Shown here: piece by piece, positions 1 through 4,420 of the stretch
Position numbering within the stretch: position 1 is the stretch's first letter
How the letters are laid out: every line of letters begins with the position of its first letter
Source: Stenotrophomonas maltophilia
Lineage (GTDB): Bacteria > Pseudomonadota > Gammaproteobacteria > Xanthomonadales > Xanthomonadaceae
Direction: 5' to 3'
DNA: 7,311 bases
NCBI GenBank assembly: GCA_002386405.1
Contig: DGIP01000185.1
Location: forward strand, 1-7,311
Program-made: the position numbers and the translations under genes
Notes under the pieces: generated by a model
What the model saw: the letters and a program-made list of their open reading frames with translations, nothing else
Told to the model about the DNA's origin: nothing
The model's database searches: none

Positions 1-66
1 GCAAAGCCCCCGCAAACCCACCCCCGCCGACCCTCTGACGGTTGGTTGGTGCGCACAGGGAAAGCG

Positions 67-92
67 GTAGGTACCGACCGTTGGTCGGTACC
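67..92 (+). repeat. SMAG-type GTAG palindromic repeat, copy 1
   Basis: GTAG at 67-70 begins a near-perfect hairpin: 70-79 pairs with 83-92 around a GTT loop. A GTAG tetranucleotide at the foot of a short stem is the defining form of the SMAG family of Stenotrophomonas maltophilia, which is REP-like and presumably mobilised by RAYT transposases. No RAYT gene is present in the window. The copy faces copy 3 at 134-158, so the two make a head-to-head pair. Confidence 0.75.
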
Positions 93-95
93 CCA

Positions 96-117
96 GCCAC
101 GCATGGCGTGGCGCTAC
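96..117 (-). repeat. SMAG-type GTAG palindromic repeat, copy 2 (different stem sequence)
   Basis: Read on the minus strand this starts with GTAG (117-114), followed after CG by a seven-base stem: 96-102 pairs with 106-112 around a three-base loop. The stem sequence (CCACGC type) differs from that of copies 1 and 3, so it looks like another subfamily. It lies between those two copies, in the centre of the large inverted repeat. Confidence 0.6.
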
Positions 118-133
118 GCGTGACCACGGCGCC

Positions 134-158
134 GTACCGACCAACGGTCGGGACCTAC
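134..158 (-). repeat. SMAG-type GTAG palindromic repeat, copy 3
   Basis: On the minus strand the element reads GTAG (158-155) and then a hairpin in which 146-154 pairs with 134-142 around a three-base loop, with one mismatch. Over 30 bases, including sequence outside the hairpin (134-163), it differs from the complement of copy 1 at a single position. This argues for a duplicated or co-mobilised head-to-head pair rather than two independent insertions. Confidence 0.72.
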
Positions 159-175
159 CGCTTGTCATTGAATCA

Positions 176-190
176 CCGACCCACTGTCGG
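176..190. repeat. Small palindrome with a diverged second copy at 27-41
   Basis: CCGAC (176-180) pairs with GTCGG (186-190) around a five-base loop. Bases 27-41 resemble it at 13 of 15 positions in the same orientation, although one stem pair is lost there. Both lie at similar depths in the two arms of the large inverted repeat. Confidence 0.45.
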
Positions 191-215
191 GGGCAGGCGG
201 GGGTGGGTTTGCGGG
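189..215 (+). other. Potential G-quadruplex motif
   Basis: The plus strand has four G tracts: GGGGG (189-193), GGGGG (199-203), GGG (205-207) and GGG (213-215). The linkers are five, one and five bases, which fits the usual rule of four G3+ tracts with loops of one to seven. The tracts coincide with the left strand of the 191-217/271-297 stem, so quadruplex and stem would compete. Nothing in the sequence shows that a quadruplex forms. Confidence 0.4.
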
Positions 216-297
216 ACCGTAGAGCGCCATGGATGGCGCGAACGAGCTTACATGGATGTACTTGCAGCGTGTCCCGAAAACCCACACCCGCCTGCCC
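191..297 (+). repeat. Stem-bounded structured element enclosing two AUGGAU-loop hairpins; possible RNA
   Basis: Bases 191-217 pair with 271-297 at 25 of 27 positions, the exceptions being 211 against 277 and 202 against 286. Inside lie two small hairpins. The first has a perfect five-bp GC stem (224-228 with 235-239) and loop AUGGAU (229-234). The second has a three-bp stem (249-251 with 258-260) and the same AUGGAU loop (252-257). I recall similar paired CATGGATG motifs in intergenic DNA of Stenotrophomonas and Pseudomonas, so this is probably a dispersed element, but I cannot confirm that here. In a plus-strand RNA both loops would fit the ANGGAN motif bound by CsrA/RsmA. The minus strand would show AUCCAU instead. 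No clear promoter is visible, so expression is unproven. Confidence 0.6.
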
Positions 298-352
298 AGC
301 ACAGGTACGTTCGCAGGCGACGGCGTTTGCTTTTGCTGTTGCTCCAAACAAA

Positions 353-377
353 AAACGCCCGGCAATGCCGGGCGTTT
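353..377 (-). terminator. Rho-independent terminator after the DUF4870 gene
   Basis: An 11-bp stem (353-363 with 367-377, GC-rich core) closes on a three-base loop. On the minus strand the stem runs into a T-rich tract (TTTTTTG then TTT), the classical form. It starts 22 bases past the stop codon of the DUF4870 gene. On the plus strand the T-run is only TTT before CTG, so termination of rightward transcription would be weaker. It probably ends transcription of the DUF4870 gene and any read-through from pmbA. Confidence 0.9.
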
Positions 378-399
378 CTGCATTCCCAGAGAACAGGAA

Positions 400-783
400 T
401 TACTTGATCAGGCGCAGGGTGAACGGATAACGGTAAGCCTCGCCGTTGTTCGCCTTCACCGCCGCAATGATGCAGAAGACGATGTTGAGGATGCCCACCA
501 GCGGCGCCAGCAGGCCGCCGATGATCACGATCATCAGGATGAAGCAGATGATCATCGCCAGGGTGATGGTGATCTGGAAGTTCAGTGCTTCCTTGGCCTG
601 GTCGGTGACGAAACCCTTGCTGGCGTCGTCCTTGCTGATCAGCCAGATGATCAACGGGCCGATGAACCAGGTGAAGATGCCCAGCAGGTGCGCGGCAAGC
701 GCCATGGTGCGCTGGTCGCTGGGAACCGGGCCGGCGCTGGTCGGCGGCGGCGGCGGGGCGGTGACGTTCTCGAATTCGCTCAC
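400..783 (-). CDS. DUF4870 domain-containing (Tic20-like) membrane protein
   Basis: This is a 127-residue inner-membrane protein of unknown function. A short proline-rich N-terminus (five consecutive prolines at about residues 10-14) precedes three hydrophobic helices at about 28-50, 68-90 and 91-109. The loop after helix 1 carries the family-like pattern ISKDD followed by a conserved QAKEALNFQ segment (62-70), and the C-terminus ends in a YRYPFTLRLIK motif. Both are typical of DUF4870. Length and topology fit the family. The start is GTG, chosen because AAGGAG lies six bases upstream (790-795) and because the protein aligns from MSEF. It lies 75 bp after pmbA on the same strand and is followed by a strong terminator, so it may be co-transcribed with pmbA or have its own promoter. 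No biochemical role is known to me. Confidence 0.9.
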   Translation of the reverse strand: MSEFENVTAPPPPPTSAGPVPSDQRTMALAAHLLGIFTWFIGPLIIWLISKDDASKGFVTDQAKEALNFQITITLAMIICFILMIVIIGGLLAPLVGILNIVFCIIAAVKANNGEAYRYPFTLRLIK

Positions 784-789
784 GTGAAA

Positions 790-795
790 CTCCTT
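790..795 (-). promoter_or_regulatory. Shine-Dalgarno site deciding the GTG start of the DUF4870 gene
   Basis: On the minus strand this reads AAGGAG, a full-strength ribosome binding site, six bases before GTG at 783-781. The start codon sits inside the palindrome CACGTG (781-786). No ATG in this frame lies nearby, so GTG is the credible start. Confidence 0.85.
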
Positions 796-816
796 GTCCA
801 GTGTATGGGTGGTGCG

Positions 817-837
817 TGGCAGGCTCCCCGCCTGCCA
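817..837. other. Hairpin between pmbA and the DUF4870 gene
   Basis: A perfect eight-bp stem (817-824 with 830-837) closes on a five-base loop, in the 75-bp gap downstream of the pmbA stop. No T-run follows it in either direction, so it is not a canonical terminator. It could stabilise the 3' end of pmbA mRNA, act as a processing or pause site, or lie in the leader of the DUF4870 transcript. TACACT at about 800-805 on the minus strand is a weak -10 candidate with no matching -35. Confidence 0.5.
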
Positions 838-858
838 AGGCAGCTGGAATAGGATACG

Positions 859-2226
859 TCAATCGTTACCGGCAACGGTCATCCGCCCGACCAGGATCGA
901 CCCCACGTGCACGTGCGAACGGCGGTCGATGTCGCTGCCGACCGCCTCGATCGCCGCGAACATCTCCTTGAGGTTGCCCGCGATGGTGATCCCATCGACC
1001 GGGTACTGGATCTCGCCGTTCTCCACCCGGAAGCCACCGGCGCCGCGCGAGTAATCGCCGGTGACGCCGTTCACGCCCTGCCCCATCAGCTCGGTCACCA
1101 GCAGGCCGTTGCCCATCTGCCGCGCCATCGAGGCCAGGTCGCCCGCATTGGCCTGTACCCGCAGGTTGTGCACGCCGCCGGCATTGCCCGTGGTCACCAG
1201 GCCCAGCTTGCGCGCCGAATAGCTGCCCAGCACATAGCGCTGCAGCACCCCGCCTTCGATCAGCGACGAATCGCGGGTGGCCACGCCATCGCCATCGAAC
1301 GCCGTGGAGCGCAGCCCACGGCGCAGCAGCGGCCGTTCCTCGATCGCGAACCAGTCCGGGAACAGCTGCGTGCCCACGCTGTCGAGCAGGAAGCTGGCAC
1401 GGCGGTACAGCGCCCCGCCGGACACCGCTCCCAGCAGGTGGCCGATCAGCGAACGCGCCACTTCCGGCGAATACAGCACCGGCATCTGCGCGGTGGCCAT
1501 CGAACGCGGGTTGAGGCGGGCCAGCGTGCGCTCGGCGGCGCGGCGGCCGATCGACGCCGCATCCTCCAGGTCCTCACGGGCCAGCGCGCTGCTGTACCAG
1601 CCGTCGCGCTGCATGCCATCGCCCTGCCCGGCGATCAGCGCGCAGCCCACCGAGTGGTGGCTGCTGCGGTCACGGCCGATGAAGCCGTGCGAGTTCGCGT
1701 AGACCGACAGACTGGTGGCGGTGGCCGCCGAGGCGCCGTCGGAATTGCTGATGCGCGGGTCGGCCTCGCGCCCGGCCGCTTCGCAGGCCAGCGCCAGGTC
1801 CACCGCCTGGTCGGCCTGCAGCGCCCACGGGTGCCAGCTGTCCAGGTCCGGGAATTCGCGCGCCATCAGCTCCGGGTCGGCCAAGCCGGCGGCCTCGTCG
1901 TCCTCGGTATGCCGGGCGATCGCGCAGGCCTGGGCCACCGTCGATTCCAGGCTGGCCGGCTGCAGGTCGGCGGTGCTGGCGCTGCCCTTGCGCTGGCCGA
2001 AGTAGACCGTGACGGCGATCCCGCGGTCGCGGGTGGATTCCACCGTTTCGACCTCGCCCAGGCGCACGTTCACATCCAGCCCGCGCTCCTCGCTGCAGCT
2101 GACTTCGGCCTGGGTGGCGCCCAGCGCCCGGGCCCGGGCCAGCAGCTGCTGGGAGATGTCGGCCAGCTGTTCCAGCCGGGGCAGGCTGTCGTCGGCGGCA
2201 TGGGCTTCAGGGGAGATCACGTTCAA
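859..2226 (-). CDS. pmbA: Metalloprotease subunit PmbA/TldE
   Basis: This 455-residue protein is the PmbA (TldE) subunit of the TldD/TldE heterodimeric protease, which in E. coli matures microcin B17 and degrades the antitoxin CcdA in the cytoplasm. It belongs to the PmbA/TldD peptidase U62 family. Family blocks are visible in order: [10 protein letters not shown] (79-88), YANSHGF (176-182), [15 protein letters not shown] (278-292), SYSARKLGL (335-343), GGVHNLRV (349-356), and [18 protein letters not shown] (378-395) followed by FRVENGEI. There is no HExxxH zinc motif, as expected for TldE, whose partner TldD carries the metal. The length is close to E. coli PmbA (450 as I recall). ATG at 2226 has AGGA six bases upstream (2233-2236). 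Its 5' end faces darP, an arrangement also seen for pmbA and yjgA in E. coli. The partner gene tldD lies on the other side of darP. Confidence 0.97.
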   Translation of the reverse strand: MNVISPEAHAADDSLPRLEQLADISQQLLARARALGATQAEVSCSEERGLDVNVRLGEVETVESTRDRGIAVTVYFGQRKGSASTADLQPASLESTVAQACAIARHTEDDEAAGLADPELMAREFPDLDSWHPWALQADQAVDLALACEAAGREADPRISNSDGASAATATSLSVYANSHGFIGRDRSSHHSVGCALIAGQGDGMQRDGWYSSALAREDLEDAASIGRRAAERTLARLNPRSMATAQMPVLYSPEVARSLIGHLLGAVSGGALYRRASFLLDSVGTQLFPDWFAIEERPLLRRGLRSTAFDGDGVATRDSSLIEGGVLQRYVLGSYSARKLGLVTTGNAGGVHNLRVQANAGDLASMARQMGNGLLVTELMGQGVNGVTGDYSRGAGGFRVENGEIQYPVDGITIAGNLKEMFAAIEAVGSDIDRRSHVHVGSILVGRMTVAGND

Positions 2227-2294
2227 TGCTTTATCCTGTACGGGTGAGTGCCGGGCGCAACGCCGGGCACAGTTCTGGATGTGGAAAGAAGACG
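2227..2294. promoter_or_regulatory. Divergent pmbA-darP intergenic region with a hairpin
   Basis: These 68 bp must hold the 5' signals of both genes unless promoters lie inside the coding sequences. A hairpin is visible at 2248-2270: GTGCC pairs with GGCAC and GGCG with CGCC, around a CAA loop, with one G opposite G. It lies 24 bases upstream of the darP ATG. It could be part of the darP leader or an operator-like site between the genes. I see no clear -35/-10 pair for either direction. Confidence 0.45.
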
Positions 2295-2888
2295 ATGCGC
2301 GGACGCGACGAAGAAACCGGTGAATTCCTTGATATCAGCCGCAGCCAGAACCGGCGCGACGCGCTGGACGTGCTGGCGTTGGGCGAGAAGCTGGTGTCGC
2401 TGACCCCGGCCCAGCTGGCCCGCGTGCCGGTGCCGGAAGACCTGCTGCCGCACATCGCCGAGGCCAAGCGGATCACCGCCCATATCGCCCACAAGCGCCA
2501 GCTGGCGTTCCTGGCCAAGCACATGCGCCGCGAGGACGATGCCACCCTGGATGCGATCCGCGATGCGCTGGACGTCAACAGCGATACCTCGCGCCGTGAG
2601 ATCGCCGCGCTGCACCGCGCCGAGGACTGGCGCGAGCGCCTGCTCAAGGACGGCGACACCGCGCTGAGCGCGCTGCTGGCCGAGTACCCGCAGGCCGACC
2701 GCCAGCAGCTGCGCACGCTGGTGCGCAATGCCCAGGCAGAGAAAGCAAAGAACAAGCCACCGCGCGCCTTCCGCGAAATCTACCAGGTGCTGCGCAACCT
2801 GCTGCTGCCGGCCGCGTTGGGCCTGGAAGCGGCGGGGGCCGACACCGACGAAGACGACATCGGCGACGCCGACAGCGCCGAAGACTGA
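2295..2888 (+). CDS. darP: Ribosome biogenesis factor DarP (YjgA, DUF615)
   Basis: This 197-residue protein is DarP/YjgA, which in E. coli associates with late 50S precursors and promotes maturation of the peptidyl-transferase region of 23S rRNA. The family signature is near the C-terminus: [16 protein letters not shown] (131-146), then the [16 protein letters not shown] segment (152-167). An earlier conserved block, [20 protein letters not shown] (59-78), is rich in basic residues as expected for an rRNA-binding protein. The tail (about 182-197) is strongly acidic, so the protein is slightly longer than the E. coli one (about 183). I chose ATG at 2295 ([11 protein letters not shown]) because it has a purine-rich GGAAAGAAG upstream and matches the xanthomonad N-terminus I recall. 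The in-frame ATG at 2226 would overlap the pmbA start and add 23 unconserved residues. It is the only plus-strand gene here and converges on tldD with 31 bp between. Confidence 0.95.
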   Translation: MRGRDEETGEFLDISRSQNRRDALDVLALGEKLVSLTPAQLARVPVPEDLLPHIAEAKRITAHIAHKRQLAFLAKHMRREDDATLDAIRDALDVNSDTSRREIAALHRAEDWRERLLKDGDTALSALLAEYPQADRQQLRTLVRNAQAEKAKNKPPRAFREIYQVLRNLLLPAALGLEAAGADTDEDDIGDADSAED

Positions 2889-2919
2889 GCCGGGCTGGCA
2901 GGACGGGCGCATCCGGCGA

Positions 2920-4365
2920 TCAGGCCTGGGTGCCGCCCACGGTGATGCCATCAATCAGCAGCGACGGCTGGCCCACGCCCACCGGCACGCTCTGGCCATC
3001 CTTGCCGCACACGCCCACGCCCTCGTCCAGGGCCAGGTCGTTGCCGATCATGCGTACCTTCTGCATGGTTTCCGGTCCGTTGCCGATCAGGGTCGCGCCC
3101 TTCACCGGCGCGGTGACCTTGCCGTCTTCGATCAGGTAGGCCTCGGTGGCCGAGAACACGTACTTGCCGCTGGTGATGTCGACCTGGCCGCCACCGAAGT
3201 TCACCGCATACAGGCCACGCTTGACCGAACGGATCATTTCTTCCGGGTCATGCTGGCCGGCACGCATGTAGGTGTTGGTCATGCGCGGCATGGTCATGTG
3301 CGCGAACGATTCGCGGCGGCCGTTGCCGGTCGGGGCCACGCCCATCAGGCGCGCATTGAGCGAATCCTGCATGTAGCCGACCAGGATGCCGTCCTCGATC
3401 AGCGTGGTGCACTGGGTCGGGTGGCCTTCGTCATCGATGTTGAGCGAGCCGCGCCGCCCGTCCAGGGTGCCGTCATCGACGATGGTCACGCCCGGCGCCG
3501 CCACGCGCTCGCCGACACGGCCGGCATACACGCTGGTGCCCTTGCGGTTGAAGTCACCTTCCAGGCCATGCCCGACCGCCTCGTGCAGCAGCACGCCGGG
3601 CCAGCCCGGGCCAAGCACCACGGTCATCACCCCGGCCGGGGCCGGGATGGCTTCCAGGTTGACCAGCGCCTGGCGCAGCGCTTCGCGGGCGAAGGCTTCC
3701 GGGCGCCCGTCGGCGAACAGCGCTTCGTAGCTGTAGCGGCCGCCACCGCCGGAATAGCCCGATTCACGGCGGCCGTGCTGCTCCACGATCACCTGCACGT
3801 TCAGCCGCACCAGCGGGCGGATGTCGCCGGCCAGCACGCCGTCGCTGCGCGCGATCAGGATGGTGTCCACGCCACCGGACAGGCTCACCATCACCTGCTG
3901 CACGCGCGGGTCGGCCGCGCGCAGGAAGCGGTCCAGGCGCTTGAGCACCTCCACCTTGGCTTCGTTGCCCATGCCATCGATCGGGTCCAGCGCCGGGTAC
4001 AGCGCGCGTGCATTGCCGCGCACCAGCGAGCGCGCCGGCTGTGCCCCGCCCTCGCGGGAAATCGCGCGCGCCGAGCGCGCCGCGCCCAGCAGCGCATCGC
4101 CATGGATGTCGTCGGAATAGGCGAAGCCGGTCTTCTCGCCGGCAATGGCGCGCACGCCCACGCCCTGCTCGATGGAATGGGCGCCGTCCTTCACGATGCC
4201 GTCTTCCACGCTCCAGCTTTCGCGGCGGGCGTGCTGGAAGTACAGGTCGCCAAAATCGATACCCGGCCCCAACAGGGTGCCAAAGGTGCGTTCCAGGCCG
4301 CCTGCGTCCAGCCCGGCGGGCAGCAGCAGGCGGTCTTGGGCAAGGGTGAGTGCGTTGTCGGTCAT
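2920..4365 (-). CDS. tldD: Zinc metalloprotease subunit TldD
   Basis: This is the catalytic, metal-binding subunit of the TldD/TldE protease, which takes unfolded or linear peptide substrates such as microcin B17 precursor and CcdA in E. coli. The zinc motif HEAVGH is at residues 261-266 (bases 3568-3585), followed by GLEGDF. The fourth ligand is Cys453 in [20 protein letters not shown]. coli TldD uses His262, Glu263, His266 and Cys454 as I recall, so the register is offset by one. Other family blocks are [46 protein letters not shown] and [12 protein letters not shown] at 4365 gives 481 residues, the length I recall for E. coli TldD. A longer start at 4404 adds 13 residues. Neither has a strong ribosome binding site. 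It lies 55 bp after yhdP on the same strand, as in E. coli, so co-transcription is likely. Confidence 0.97.
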   Translation of the reverse strand: MTDNALTLAQDRLLLPAGLDAGGLERTFGTLLGPGIDFGDLYFQHARRESWSVEDGIVKDGAHSIEQGVGVRAIAGEKTGFAYSDDIHGDALLGAARSARAISREGGAQPARSLVRGNARALYPALDPIDGMGNEAKVEVLKRLDRFLRAADPRVQQVMVSLSGGVDTILIARSDGVLAGDIRPLVRLNVQVIVEQHGRRESGYSGGGGRYSYEALFADGRPEAFAREALRQALVNLEAIPAPAGVMTVVLGPGWPGVLLHEAVGHGLEGDFNRKGTSVYAGRVGERVAAPGVTIVDDGTLDGRRGSLNIDDEGHPTQCTTLIEDGILVGYMQDSLNARLMGVAPTGNGRRESFAHMTMPRMTNTYMRAGQHDPEEMIRSVKRGLYAVNFGGGQVDITSGKYVFSATEAYLIEDGKVTAPVKGATLIGNGPETMQKVRMIGNDLALDEGVGVCGKDGQSVPVGVGQPSLLIDGITVGGTQA

Positions 4366-4420
4366 GGTCTTGATCTGTGGGCGCGGGCCAATATCGCAAG
4401 CCATGCGCAGAAATGAGGGG

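Larger units (their letters stand above)
9..215. repeat. Large imperfect inverted repeat (about 82-bp arms)
   Basis: The two halves of this stretch are reverse complements. Bases 9-28 match the complement of 196-215 at 20 of 20 positions, and 62-91 match the complement of 134-163 at 29 of 30. The arm parts between these blocks (29-61 and 164-195) still align, with one gap and scattered differences, so the whole arms look related by descent. The centre (92-133) contains a further small palindrome. No plausible gene lies inside; the reading frames crossing it are low-complexity. It is probably a composite of repeat elements inserted head to head. It could form a cruciform or a long RNA hairpin. 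Confidence 0.8.

Noticed and set aside
162..190. TTGTCA at 162-167 as a -35 box for a plus-strand RNA
   Set aside because: No -10-like sequence lies 16-18 bases downstream; the region there is GC-rich repeat.
1..300. CRISPR array
   Set aside because: The repeats are inverted, unequal in length and irregularly spaced, with no regular direct repeat-spacer pattern and no cas gene.
817..842. Sigma-54-like GG-N10-GC pattern on the minus strand upstream of the DUF4870 gene
   Set aside because: The -12 part is GAGC rather than TTGC, and the match falls inside a hairpin that explains the sequence.
42..852. Plus-strand open frames over the repeat block and opposite the DUF4870 gene
   Set aside because: They run through palindromic repeats and the terminator, have no ribosome binding sites or family resemblance, and the second half is antisense to a real gene.
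907..2247. A 446-codon open frame on the plus strand opposite pmbA
   Set aside because: Composition is that of an antisense shadow (Arg/Gln/Ala/His-rich), and pmbA is certain on the other strand.
2889..2919. Terminator between the convergent darP and tldD genes
   Set aside because: Only a five-bp GCCGG/CCGGC pairing (2889-2893 with 2913-2917) over a wide loop is present, with no T-run on either strand.
2728..4416. A 562-codon plus-strand frame overlapping the end of darP and all of tldD
   Set aside because: It is antisense to a strongly conserved TldD, has no domain signature, and would overlap darP by about 160 bases.
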